Below, one piece after another: positions 7,188 through 15,326 of a stretch of 15,735 bases of DNA. Location: positions 1 through 15,735 of the forward strand of contig JAUXDP010000039.1 of the NCBI GenBank assembly GCA_030618325.1. Reading direction: 5' to 3'. Numbering within the stretch: the stretch's first letter is position 1; every line of letters starts with the position of its first letter. The stretch is from Methylococcaceae bacterium. Its GTDB lineage: Bacteria; Pseudomonadota; Gammaproteobacteria; Methylococcales; Methylomonadaceae. Position numbers and translations under genes: made by a program. The notes beneath the pieces were generated by a model. That model was not told the DNA's origin. It made no database searches and saw only the letters and a program-made list of their open reading frames with translations.

Positions 7188-9116
7188 TTAGCTTAACAAG
7201 CCTTGCAACAATCCATTCAGTTTATGAACAAAAGTTGCAGGATCTTCTAATTGACCGCCTTCACTAAGAATTGCCTGATCAAACATAATCTGCGATAAAT
7301 CAGCAAAACGCTCATCATCCTGCTCATCTTTCAATTTAGCAACAAGCGCATGATCAGGGTTGATTTCAAAAATAGGCTTGCTACCGCCCATCCCCATCAT
7401 ACTCATATCCTGTCCTGCTTCTTTCATAATCCGTTCCATATTCAGACTCATACCATGATCTTCTGAAACCAGGCAGGCAGGAGAGTCAGTTAAACGATGA
7501 CTTAAACGCACTTCGCTGACTTTGTCCTTAAGTACTTCTTTAATCTGTTCAATAACTGATTCGAAATCTTTATTGGCCGCTTCCTGTTCCTTTTTATCTT
7601 CCTCACTATCAGTTTTATCCAGATCTAACTCGCCTTTTGCAACCGATTGCAGTTGTTTGCCATCAAATTCAGTTAAATTTGATATTAACCATTCATCAAT
7701 TCGGTCAGCTAATAACAGAACTTCAATTCCTTTTTTCCGGAATATTTCCAGATGCGGGCTATTTTTAGCAGCTGAAAAACTATCTGCGGTAACAAAGTAG
7801 ATCTTTTCCTGACCTTCTTGCATACGGCTAATATAATCTTCCAGCGAAACATTTTGTTCTTCGGAATCGGTTTGGGTTGAGGAAAATCGTAATAATTTAG
7901 CTATTTTGTCTTTATTTTTGTGATCTTCAATCACTCCTTCCTTAATAACCGTACCGAATTCTTTCCAGAATGTTGTGAATTTTTCCTGATCATTTTTTGC
8001 CAGGTTAGCCAATAGTCCGAGTACTTTTTTGACCGCACCCGCTTTAATAGTGCTAATTTGCTTGCTCTGCTGCAAAATTTCCCGGGAAACATTAAGTGGC
8101 AAGGCATCAGAATCAATCACACCGCGTATAAAGCGTAAATAACGCGGCATTAATTGCTCGGCATCATCGGTGATAAATATTTTACGCACATACAGCTTAA
8201 CGCCGTGTTTTGCATCTCGATCCCAAAGATCAAAAGGCGCTCGCGCCGGAACATAGAGCAGCATGGTATATTCGTTAGTACCTTCCACTTTGCTGTGAAT
8301 ATGCGTCAATGGATCCTGGAAGTCATGCCCAACATGTTTGTAAAATTCATTGTAGGCTTCATCGTCAATTTCATCACGGGACTTGGTCCAGAGAGCGGAT
8401 GCACTGTTGATGGTTTCTTCTTCAACCCTTGCTGGTGCTGTTTCTTTACCGTCTTCATCTTTCTCTGCCGGAATTTCATTATCCATAACAATGGGCAAAG
8501 AAATATGATCAGAGAATTTTTTTACTATAGAGCGCAAACGAAAACCATCGAGGAATTCATCTTCACCTTCTTTCAGATGCAGCACTATATCCGTACCACG
8601 GCCAGACTTTTCAACGGTTTCAATAGTATAGTCGCCTTCACCTGCTGACTCCCATCGCACTGCTTCTTTGGTTCCAGCTTTTTGAGTGGTTAACGTAACT
8701 TTATCGGCAACAATAAAACTGGAGTAGAAACCCACACCAAACTGACCAATTAATTCACTGTCTTTGGCTTGATCGCCCGTCAATGACTCAAAGAATTGCT
8801 TGGTGCCAGACTTGGCAATGGTGCCAATATGTTCCTGAACTTCCTCACGAGTCATACCGATACCATTATCTTTGACCGTGATGGTGCGTTTTTCTTTGTC
8901 AAATTCAATGCGAATTTTCAGTTCACTGTCATTGTCGTACAGGCCATCATTTGACAGCGCTTCAAAGCGCAGTTTATCAGCGGCATCAGAGGCATTGGAT
9001 ACCAGTTCACGCAGAAAAATCTCTTTGTTACTATACAAAGAGTGAATCATCAGATGTAAAAGATGCTTTACTTCGGTTTGAAAGCCTAACGTTTCTTTTT
9101 TAGCTTCAACAGTCAT
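7188..9116 (-). CDS. htpG: Hsp90-family molecular chaperone HtpG
   Basis: This is the cytosolic ATP-dependent Hsp90 chaperone, acting with the DnaK system on client folding and stress recovery. It is 642 residues, full length for bacterial HtpG. GHKL ATPase motifs in the N-domain are LRELVSNASDAADKLR (35-50, magnesium-binding Asn41), VKDNGIGMT (81-89) and IGQFGVGFYSSFIVADKV (123-140). The middle domain carries KLYVRKIFITDDAEQLMPRY-type sequence with the catalytic-loop arginine in LNVSREILQQS. The C-terminal dimerisation domain is complete. As in other bacterial Hsp90s, there is no charged N-M linker expansion and no MEEVD tail. The ATG has an AAGG-containing site about 11 bases upstream. It has its own heat-shock-type promoter and terminator, so it is monocistronic. 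Confidence 0.98.
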   Translation of the reverse strand: MTVEAKKETLGFQTEVKHLLHLMIHSLYSNKEIFLRELVSNASDAADKLRFEALSNDGLYDNDSELKIRIEFDKEKRTITVKDNGIGMTREEVQEHIGTIAKSGTKQFFESLTGDQAKDSELIGQFGVGFYSSFIVADKVTLTTQKAGTKEAVRWESAGEGDYTIETVEKSGRGTDIVLHLKEGEDEFLDGFRLRSIVKKFSDHISLPIVMDNEIPAEKDEDGKETAPARVEEETINSASALWTKSRDEIDDEAYNEFYKHVGHDFQDPLTHIHSKVEGTNEYTMLLYVPARAPFDLWDRDAKHGVKLYVRKIFITDDAEQLMPRYLRFIRGVIDSDALPLNVSREILQQSKQISTIKAGAVKKVLGLLANLAKNDQEKFTTFWKEFGTVIKEGVIEDHKNKDKIAKLLRFSSTQTDSEEQNVSLEDYISRMQEGQEKIYFVTADSFSAAKNSPHLEIFRKKGIEVLLLADRIDEWLISNLTEFDGKQLQSVAKGELDLDKTDSEEDKKEQEAANKDFESVIEQIKEVLKDKVSEVRLSHRLTDSPACLVSEDHGMSLNMERIMKEAGQDMSMMGMGGSKPIFEINPDHALVAKLKDEQDDERFADLSQIMFDQAILSEGGQLEDPATFVHKLNGLLQGLLS

Positions 9117-9256
9117 ATTTATACTTTACCTTAATGTCTAAAAATAATTAATTAATAGTGTATGCACATCAAACAAATCACTTTAAGCCCCTCTCCTGCT
9201 AGAAAGAGCGAATGGAAGGAGACTTTAAAAAGCTTTGTTTGCTGTGCGATGTACCT

Positions 9257-9286
9257 ATATTTGGGGGCGGATAGTTTTTTTTCAAG
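9257..9286 (-). promoter_or_regulatory. Sigma-32 (RpoH) type heat-shock promoter of htpG
   Basis: Read on the minus strand, CTTGAA (9286-9281) is followed after 14 bases by CCCCAAATAT (9266-9257). This closely fits the known RpoH pattern CTTGAAA, 11-16 bases, then CCCCATNT. Predicted transcription would start near 9250, giving an untranslated leader of about 130 bases before the htpG ATG. The leader contains CTTAA near 9179-9183, complementary to the TTAAG overlapping the ribosome site, so a temperature-sensitive fold is conceivable but weakly supported. Confidence 0.75.
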
Positions 9287-9328
9287 TTAAAACTGGACAG
9301 TTTTACTAGCTTGGTCAAAACTTAGGGT

Positions 9329-10948
9329 ATGGCCATCAATCTGAATACCAAAAAAATCCTTATTATCGATGACTTTCCCGGCATGAGAAAGACTGTTCGG
9401 GAAATGCTTTACAACCTGGATGCCTTTGATCTTGAAGAGGTAAACAACGGGATCAGTGCTATTGCGGCAATGCAAAAAAACCGCTTTGATATTGTACTAT
9501 GCGACTTTAACCTGGGTATTGGAAAAAATGGTCTGCAAGTCCTGGAAGAAGCTAAGGTTAGAAAATTGTTACCATTTTCAGCCATTTTCATCATGATCAC
9601 GGCGGAACAAACACCCGGCATGGTGCTTGGTGCTATGGAAAACAAGCCCGATGAATATTTAACTAAACCTTTCACTACCAAGCAATTACTCAGCCGCATT
9701 GAACGTAATATCCAACGCAAAGATTACCTGGCTGATATTGAAAAGGAAAAAACCAATAATAATTTTCCAAAAGCGATCCTACATTGCGAAAAATTAATAC
9801 GCTCTGGCGATCGAAAAATGCATTCGCAGTTAGTTAAACTAAGAGCTGATTTGGCTATAGGTGTAGGTGATTTTAAACATGCGAAAACCTTATATGAGGA
9901 AGTTCTAAAAAACAGAGCGCTAAATTGGGCTGAGATGGGTTTAGGGAAAGTCCATTTTCTACAAGGAAATTATAATCAGGCTATTACTACTTTGAAGCAG
10001 GTTATAGAAGATAACCCAATGATGATGGAAGCCTATGATTGGCTGGCACAAGCCTATCTGGCAAACAAGCAAAACCCTGATGCAGAAGAAGTACTCACGT
10101 CCGCCGTTACTCTTTCACCCTTGGCTATTTTAAGACAACAAAAACTGGCGAATGTAGCTGAAAAAACGGGTAATATTGAAGTGGCGAGCAAAGCCTATAG
10201 GGCCGCCATTGAATTGGGTAAACACTCTATACATAAAGCATCGAGTGATTATGCTGGGTTAGCAAAGCTTTATATCGAAAATAATGCGAATTCGGATGCA
10301 CTGGATACCATAGCTCTTTTGCGCAGAGAATTTATTAATGACCCAGAATCAGAATTAAGAGCGACAATTTTAGAAACAGCAGTGTTTCATAAGACGGGAA
10401 ATACAGATTCTGCCGAACAAGCTTTTCAGCTTGCTAAAGTTTTGCTTAAGCAACAACATATCCCCAGAGAATTACAGTTAGAAATGGTGGCAGCCTGCTA
10501 CCAGAATGAAGAATCTATCTTAGCCGAGCAAATAATTGAGCAGTTAGTTAAAAACTATATTGATGATGATCACTTCATTGATGCTATTAAAACTATGCAT
10601 GACAAGTTCGGTAAAGCAGATCAAACAGAATTACTAATTAACAAAATTCGCCAGGAGCTCACCAAGATCAATAATAAAGGGGTTAGCCTGTATAAAAAAG
10701 GCAAACGCCAAGAAGCCCTTCAGGTTTTGAAGCAAGCCTTGGAAAAAATGCCTAATAATAAAACTATAATTCTCAATATTACCAAAATCCTACTACAGGA
10801 TGTAAGGGTTTCAGGTTATAACAAAGAAAAACTGGATCAAATCCATGGCTATATTAATCAGGCAACACAATTAGGTGTGGAAGAACATAAAATAGGGAAT
10901 ATCAAACTGGAATACAACAAAATCATGCAACATTTACAATCGAGCTAA
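9329..10948 (+). CDS. Response regulator: CheY-like receiver fused to a TPR array
   Basis: The N-terminal receiver domain (about 6-128) has all phosphorylation residues: the Asp14/Asp15 acid pocket, phospho-acceptor Asp59 (LCDFNLG), Thr91 (MITAEQ) and Lys113 (YLTKPF). From about 133 to 539 the protein is helical, with about nine TPR-like repeats. The clearest are at 164-199 (DFKHAKTLYEEVL), 200-233 (GNYNQAITTLKQVIEDNP), 234-267 and near 453-484 (GKRQEALQVLKQALEKMPNN). There is no DNA-binding, GGDEF or other enzymatic output domain, so output is probably by phosphorylation-controlled protein binding. The ATG is preceded by AGGG with only one intervening base, and an in-frame stop lies just upstream (9323-9325), so the start is fixed but its ribosome site is poor. 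The kinase gene begins 4 bases after the stop, implying one transcript and a cognate pair. The target is unknown. Confidence 0.9.
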   Translation: MAINLNTKKILIIDDFPGMRKTVREMLYNLDAFDLEEVNNGISAIAAMQKNRFDIVLCDFNLGIGKNGLQVLEEAKVRKLLPFSAIFIMITAEQTPGMVLGAMENKPDEYLTKPFTTKQLLSRIERNIQRKDYLADIEKEKTNNNFPKAILHCEKLIRSGDRKMHSQLVKLRADLAIGVGDFKHAKTLYEEVLKNRALNWAEMGLGKVHFLQGNYNQAITTLKQVIEDNPMMMEAYDWLAQAYLANKQNPDAEEVLTSAVTLSPLAILRQQKLANVAEKTGNIEVASKAYRAAIELGKHSIHKASSDYAGLAKLYIENNANSDALDTIALLRREFINDPESELRATILETAVFHKTGNTDSAEQAFQLAKVLLKQQHIPRELQLEMVAACYQNEESILAEQIIEQLVKNYIDDDHFIDAIKTMHDKFGKADQTELLINKIRQELTKINNKGVSLYKKGKRQEALQVLKQALEKMPNNKTIILNITKILLQDVRVSGYNKEKLDQIHGYINQATQLGVEEHKIGNIKLEYNKIMQHLQSS

Positions 10949-10952
10949 AACC

Positions 10953-11648
10953 ATGCCCAATAAGCCTAATGAATCAATACCTGATCTTAACTTTTCTACC
11001 ATCCTAGGTTCTTCAGTGCATGACATGAAAAACTCTTTGAGTATTATTCGAGATCTCATCGGCCAAATGGCAAAGAACTTCCAACATTCAGAATATAAAA
11101 ATTTTGGCCAACTGGAATTTGAAGCTAACCGCATGAACAACAGTCTCATGCAATTGCTGGTGCTATATAAACTTGATCTTTCCCGGTTTAATTTGACCAT
11201 TGATGAATACCCAGTAATTGATCTTCTCAATGAAGTCGTCGCCCAACAAGAAGCGTTGTTAGCTTTAAATGATATCCAAATAGCAATTGACTGCGAGGAA
11301 GATCTATTTTGCTATTTTGACTTCTATATTATCAGCAGTGCACTTAGCACTATTTTGAACAACTCCCAACGTTACACCAAACAACAAATCCTACTTTCAG
11401 CTAAACAAGATAAACAGCATGTTGTATTCTGTATAGAAGATGATGGTGCAGGCTATCCGGAAATTTTTATGCAGCCTAATGGCAATTCCACAAATCAAGT
11501 CAACTTCAACACTGGAAGTACTGGTTTGGGATTGTTTTTTGCAGAAACGATGGCTGCCATGCATAGCAATGGTGGAAACATAGGCTCAACAATAATAGAT
11601 AATCAAAGCAACTTGGGTGGCGCTCGTTTTAGACTGCTTTTGCCATAA
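10953..11648 (+). CDS. Small soluble histidine kinase, partner of the RR-TPR protein
   Basis: This 231-residue protein is only a transmitter: a dimerisation/phosphoacceptor helix pair and a GHKL ATPase domain. The H-box is SVHDMKNSLSII with likely phospho-acceptor His23, close to the HDxKNxL form. The N-box is LSTILNNSQRYT (131-142, Asn136/Asn137), G1 is EDDGAGYPE (162-170) and G2 is GSTGLGLFFAETMAA (188-202). There is no membrane segment, PAS, GAF or HAMP domain. Any signal must therefore come through a binding partner, perhaps the TPR region of the upstream regulator. The gene starts 4 bases after that regulator's stop with a weak ribosome site, suggesting translational coupling. Its last 20 bases overlap the end of holA on the other strand. 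It may act as a kinase, a phosphatase, or both. Confidence 0.9.
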   Translation: MPNKPNESIPDLNFSTILGSSVHDMKNSLSIIRDLIGQMAKNFQHSEYKNFGQLEFEANRMNNSLMQLLVLYKLDLSRFNLTIDEYPVIDLLNEVVAQQEALLALNDIQIAIDCEEDLFCYFDFYIISSALSTILNNSQRYTKQQILLSAKQDKQHVVFCIEDDGAGYPEIFMQPNGNSTNQVNFNTGSTGLGLFFAETMAAMHSNGGNIGSTIIDNQSNLGGARFRLLLP

Positions 11649-12657
11649 GTTGAATACCGGAAAAAATCAGGCATATATCCATAAAAGTCATCCAGACATC
11701 GCCGCATGCCTCCCCTTTAATTTGGCGATCAGCTTTAGCTGCTAACAACAGGATGTTTTCCAGATGCTGATATGAGAGCCTTTGTAGAGCTGAGTCTAGC
11801 AGTTTTTGTCTATTCCCCCAAACCTGATTTTTTTTATAAGCACTGTCCTTTCTTTCCCCCTGAGACATTAACTCTTTAATCTTAATCAGAGTTCGGGCTT
11901 CCCTACTCAGTGCCCATAATACTACCGGTTCTGCTACACCTTCCGCTTTCAACCCTTGTAATATCCGGTGGGTTCTTTGTGTTTGTCCTGCTAAAGTACT
12001 ATCAACCAATTTAAAAACATCATAGCGGGAACTGTCAGCAACAGCATTAAGAATATCTTGCTCAGTAAGTCGTTTTGTATTGCCATAGAGTACATATAAT
12101 TTTTCTATTTCCTGAGCGGCAGCCAGAAGATTGCCTTCTATTCGGCTAGTCAATAACTGTAAAGCAGTTTGGTCAGCCTGCAACCCCTTTTGTTGCATGC
12201 GTTGTTGAACCCATTGCAGTAAATCACGTCCATCAAGTGACCAGACTTGAACAATAACACCCGCCTTGTCCAAAGCCTGAAACCAACGGGTTTTTTCGGA
12301 TGCTTTCGCTATTTTACCGGCAGTAATGAGTAGTAATGTATCTTCGTGTGGCTTTTCACAATATTTTACGATTGCTTTTGCACCTTCAGTTCCTGGCTTA
12401 CCAGAAGGAATCCGTAAATCTATGATTTTTCGATCTGAAAAAATGGATAACGACGCAGCAGACTCCAATAGGCCTTTCCAGTTAAAATTTGCATCCACGG
12501 TGAAAATCTCCCGATTTTCGTAACCAGATTTTTTAGCAGTTTGCCTTACTACATCGGCTGCTTCACCTAATTGCAGTGGTTCATCACCACAAATTAAATA
12601 AATCGATGCTACACCTTTTTCTAAATTAGCCTTTAATTGATTAGCTCTTAAGCGCAT
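11629..12657 (-). CDS. holA: DNA polymerase III delta subunit
   Basis: HolA is the clamp-loader wrench that opens the beta sliding clamp during replication. Its 342 residues match the Escherichia coli protein's length. Recognisable family features are the N-terminal IYLICGDEPLQLGEAAD (19-35), the KIIDLRIPSGKPG region (77-89), SRIEGNLLAAAQEIEKL in the middle domain, and the C-terminal collar-like part with LWALSREARTLIKI. The ATG at 12655-12657 has an in-frame stop two codons upstream and a poor ribosome site. In many gammaproteobacteria holA sits just after leuS and lptE. Here no gene lies upstream on its strand for nearly 500 bases, so the usual neighbourhood is broken or those genes lie elsewhere. 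Its 3' end overlaps that of the soluble kinase gene. Confidence 0.95.
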   Translation of the reverse strand: MRLRANQLKANLEKGVASIYLICGDEPLQLGEAADVVRQTAKKSGYENREIFTVDANFNWKGLLESAASLSIFSDRKIIDLRIPSGKPGTEGAKAIVKYCEKPHEDTLLLITAGKIAKASEKTRWFQALDKAGVIVQVWSLDGRDLLQWVQQRMQQKGLQADQTALQLLTSRIEGNLLAAAQEIEKLYVLYGNTKRLTEQDILNAVADSSRYDVFKLVDSTLAGQTQRTHRILQGLKAEGVAEPVVLWALSREARTLIKIKELMSQGERKDSAYKKNQVWGNRQKLLDSALQRLSYQHLENILLLAAKADRQIKGEACGDVWMTFMDICLIFSGIQLMAKAV

Positions 12658-13147
12658 CCGTTAGTGTTGGTTTCTATCAGTAATTTTATTCGGAAGGTAT
12701 GAATATTACATGAATCGGAAGCAAAGATAAAAACAAAGAATTATTCGATGGTGTCAGACCCTAAATCGCTTGAAAGGTAAATGGCAATCCAATCGGCGAC
12801 CATGATCACATGACCGCGCGCGAATTAAATAAAAATGTGAATGCTATAAACTCTTCAAATATTATACGATAGCTCCCTGTTTCTCATTATCCAATACTGG
12901 TACTTCGGAGATATCTGGTGATGTATAGCATTTAACAACATCAGCAAGGGTAGCTGCGCTACCATCGTGAAAATAAGGGGCTGTATAGGCAAGACCTCTT
13001 AATTCTATAGTAGACCCCGTAATTCTGTCGACCGGTAATTAGTCGCACACAAATAAGAAACCTTACAAAAGAACGGAGGGATTACAAATGATAAGAAGCA
13101 AATATATTCATGTATAGATAGGGAGGTGACAGGTAAAGTATAGGCAC
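12658..13147. other. 490-base gap between holA and the sensor kinase gene, with gene remnants
   Basis: No intact gene is present. The middle (12862-13038) is a cytochrome peroxidase relic, listed separately. Between 12747 and 12830 a minus-strand frame of about 26 codons ends in ...SSDLGSDTIE and a stop, but I cannot link it to a family. GGTGTCAGACC at 12750-12760 resembles a motif I associate with dispersed repeats in proteobacteria, without proof here. The promoter of holA should lie in 12658-12760, but no convincing -35/-10 pair was found. From 13039 to 13147 I see nothing recognisable, and no terminator for the kinase gene. Confidence 0.5.
12862..13038 (-). pseudogene. C-terminal relic of a di-heme cytochrome c peroxidase/MauG-family protein
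   Basis: A 58-codon open stretch runs from just after an in-frame TAA (13039-13041) to a TAA at 12862-12864. It contains ITGSTIELRGLAYTAPYFHD and then GSAATLADVV. This is the diagnostic C-terminal block (LRNVALTAPYFHDG-like) of di-heme cytochrome c peroxidases and MauG-type proteins, which are normally periplasmic and more than 300 residues long. The CXXCH haem-binding sites and all upstream domains are missing. There is no plausible start codon or ribosome site, and the upstream DNA to 13147 does not continue the protein in another frame that I can see. It is therefore a truncated remnant. The natural family stop position appears preserved. Confidence 0.75.
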
Positions 13148-14617
13148 TCAATTTGTACTTGTCGGTAAAGCAAATGAAAACTTTGTTTCCTGGTCAGGGA
13201 TACTGCTAACCTCGATCTCACTGCCATGAAGTTCGACAATTCTTTTAACAATCGCCAAACCTAACCCACTGTGCTTTGACTCAACATGCCGATTTTTATC
13301 CAATTGATAGAATCGATCGAAAATAAAGGGTAAGTCAGATTTAGGAATACCGATACCATTATCAGTCACTTTAATCTGGATCTGTTGTTCACTTTCTTCT
13401 AGTGCAATAGTAATCAATCCGTGTTTGGTTACGAAACGTAATGCATTTTCCAGTAAGTTTTCCAATACCCTTTCAATCAAGCTAATATCTGCATAAACAA
13501 AAAGCTCTGTAGAAACGTATTTAGCCTTTAAACGAATATTTTTTTCACGTAAGCTCAGAGAAAATTTTTGAATAATATCTTCAGTCAATTCAACAAGGTT
13601 GAATATTTCCGGTTTAAGTTTAGTTTCACTAGCATCAAGCCTGGCAAGTTCGAATAATTCTGTAACCAGCTTGTTAAGCCGCGTGCAATGCTTAATGGCG
13701 ATATGTAAATATTCGCGCCGCTTCTCTTTGCTTAGGTTAGCATCTTTAATCAGTAATGTTTCAATATACCCTTGCAGCGTTGCTAAAGGAGTTCGTAAAT
13801 CGTGTGATACATTAGCAACCAATTCCCTGCGTAAATGGTCCGTCGTTTGCAAGTCATCCAGTTGATGATATATTTTGTGAGCCATGGTCTGGCAAGCATC
13901 AGTGAGCCGGTCTATTTCATCGCCTTTGGAACGATAGCCAGGAAAAACTGGAATAATCTGAGGGTTTTGTTCGAATTTGCCAACGGTATACGCTAGTTTT
14001 TTTAACCGTCGTGTTAATGCTGCGAATAATAAAACACCAACAATAAATGCAATGAGAAGCCCAATTGCGGTGACAACCAAACTACTGGTTAGTATGTAAC
14101 TACTTTTGATTCTCTCAACAATTGAATCATACTCTTCTCCACCCAGAATCACGTACATGTAACCATCGGGTTGGTTTTTAAAGGGGACTGGGGCCACTGA
14201 AAAAACTTTTGTTTTGAAACGATCTCGTGGGTCTTCACCGCGAATTGGGATGAATGTTTCATTGGAAAAATAACGCTTGATCGGTTCTACGTCAACGGAT
14301 AACCTGACCACTTTCCATGGCGGAGCTGAAAAGGCCAGAATATACCCCTCATGGTCGAGCAAATAAATCTCCAGGCTGGGATTGAGTACCATCAATGAGT
14401 GAAATAATTTACGCAACTCAAAATTGTTGATACGGCCATCCTGCAAAATTTCAGTTTCTTTAACGATATGATCAGCAACTTGATCATTGAGTTTTTGCAT
14501 GACTTCTTGTTGATACAAATCGGTTGCGATAAAGGTAACCGATATCGTCATAATACTAAGCAAAATAAAAATGAAGAACAAACTTAAAGTGAGTTTTGCA
14601 AATAAGGTATTAAACAT
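13148..14617 (-). CDS. Membrane sensor histidine kinase with HAMP domain
   Basis: This 489-residue inner-membrane kinase has a membrane segment at about 8-32, a periplasmic sensor region of about 140 residues (34-174), and a second membrane segment at about 176-201. A HAMP linker (about 202-255) follows, then a HisKA domain with ELVANVSHDLRTPLATLQGY (265-284, phospho-acceptor His272). The ATPase domain has LLENALRF (388-395, Asn391), VTDNGIGIP (417-425), IFDRFYQLDK (432-441) and HSGLGLAIVKRIVELHG (449-465). The periplasmic part contains 'EIYLLDHEGYILAFSAPP', which suggests a PAS/PDC-like fold, but its ligand is unknown. The ATG lies 4 bases after the regulator stop, so the two are co-transcribed as a standard pair. 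The signal and target genes cannot be assigned from sequence. Confidence 0.93.
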   Translation of the reverse strand: MFNTLFAKLTLSLFFIFILLSIMTISVTFIATDLYQQEVMQKLNDQVADHIVKETEILQDGRINNFELRKLFHSLMVLNPSLEIYLLDHEGYILAFSAPPWKVVRLSVDVEPIKRYFSNETFIPIRGEDPRDRFKTKVFSVAPVPFKNQPDGYMYVILGGEEYDSIVERIKSSYILTSSLVVTAIGLLIAFIVGVLLFAALTRRLKKLAYTVGKFEQNPQIIPVFPGYRSKGDEIDRLTDACQTMAHKIYHQLDDLQTTDHLRRELVANVSHDLRTPLATLQGYIETLLIKDANLSKEKRREYLHIAIKHCTRLNKLVTELFELARLDASETKLKPEIFNLVELTEDIIQKFSLSLREKNIRLKAKYVSTELFVYADISLIERVLENLLENALRFVTKHGLITIALEESEQQIQIKVTDNGIGIPKSDLPFIFDRFYQLDKNRHVESKHSGLGLAIVKRIVELHGSEIEVSSIPDQETKFSFALPTSTN

Positions 14618-14621
14618 TTCT

Positions 14622-15326
14622 TTATTCTTCTAAAAATTTGTAACCAACGCCCCAGATAGTCTGAATATACAGGGGACGTTTAGGATCCGCTTCGATTTTT
14701 ACTCTAAGCCGGTTGATATGGGAGTTAACCGTATGTTCATAACCGTCGTGACCATAACCCCAAACTTTATCCAGTAACTCTCTGCGGGAAAATACCCGGC
14801 CAGGATAACGGGAAAAAAATAACAGTAAATCAAATTCTCTGGCAGTTAATTCAATATCTTGTTTATCGACTGTAACCGTGTGTTTGTCTGGACAAATAAT
14901 CAACAAACCATGCTTAATGACTTGAAATTGTTCATTTTTCTCGCTTAATTGAAGAGCATCTGTGCGGCGGAAAATGGCTTTAATACGAGCTAATAATTCA
15001 GAAATACTAAACGGTTTAGTAACATAATCATCAGCACCTGTTTCCAAACCCAGTACACGGTCTAACTCGGAATCCTTCGCAGTTAACATGAGGATAGGTG
15101 TATAAACAGGTTTCGTGCGAATGGCTCGACAAATTGACAAACCGTCACACCCAGGCAACATCAAATCCATTACCACTAAATCATACTCAATAGTATTTGC
15201 CTTTAGCAGCCCTGAATCTCCATCAAAACATAAGTCAACATTGTGTTGAAGATCTCGAAGATGTAACGCTAATAATTGCGCCAAATCTTCATTATCTTCA
15301 ATAATTAATATTTTTTTGGGCTGCAT
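14622..15326 (-). CDS. OmpR/PhoB-family response regulator
   Basis: This 234-residue cytosolic transcription factor is phosphorylated by the kinase encoded just downstream. The receiver domain (about 4-118) has the acidic pair Glu10/Asp11, phospho-acceptor Asp54 (VVMDLMLPG), Thr82 (MLTAKD) and Lys104 (YVTKPF). The C-terminal winged-helix domain (about 135-234) has LTAREFDLLLFFSRYPGRV, RRELLDKVWG, HTVNSHINRLRVKIE and the terminal wing IWGVGYKF, all typical of OmpR/PhoB regulators. The ATG at 15324-15326 has no evident ribosome site; TATAAA lies just upstream (about 15333-15338), so a very short leader is possible. It is the first gene of the two-gene unit. The regulon is unknown. Confidence 0.95.
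   Translation of the reverse strand: MQPKKILIIEDNEDLAQLLALHLRDLQHNVDLCFDGDSGLLKANTIEYDLVVMDLMLPGCDGLSICRAIRTKPVYTPILMLTAKDSELDRVLGLETGADDYVTKPFSISELLARIKAIFRRTDALQLSEKNEQFQVIKHGLLIICPDKHTVTVDKQDIELTAREFDLLLFFSRYPGRVFSRRELLDKVWGYGHDGYEHTVNSHINRLRVKIEADPKRPLYIQTIWGVGYKFLEE

Noticed and set aside
8154..8648. 164-codon plus-strand frame inside htpG
   Set aside because: It lies fully antisense to a well-conserved gene and its translation has no recognisable domain.
12655..12664. AAGCGCATCC near the holA start as a third copy of the hairpin repeat
   Set aside because: Only about 9 bases of one arm match. There is no complementary arm or tail, and it is part of the holA start region.
12750..12760. 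GGTGTCAGACC motif that may belong to a dispersed repeat
   Set aside because: It occurs once in the window, has no paired arm nearby, and the link to a repeat family is from memory only.
12750..12830. Short minus-strand frame ending in SSDLGSDTIE
   Set aside because: It has about 26 codons, no ribosome site and no recognised family; it could be chance or another relic.
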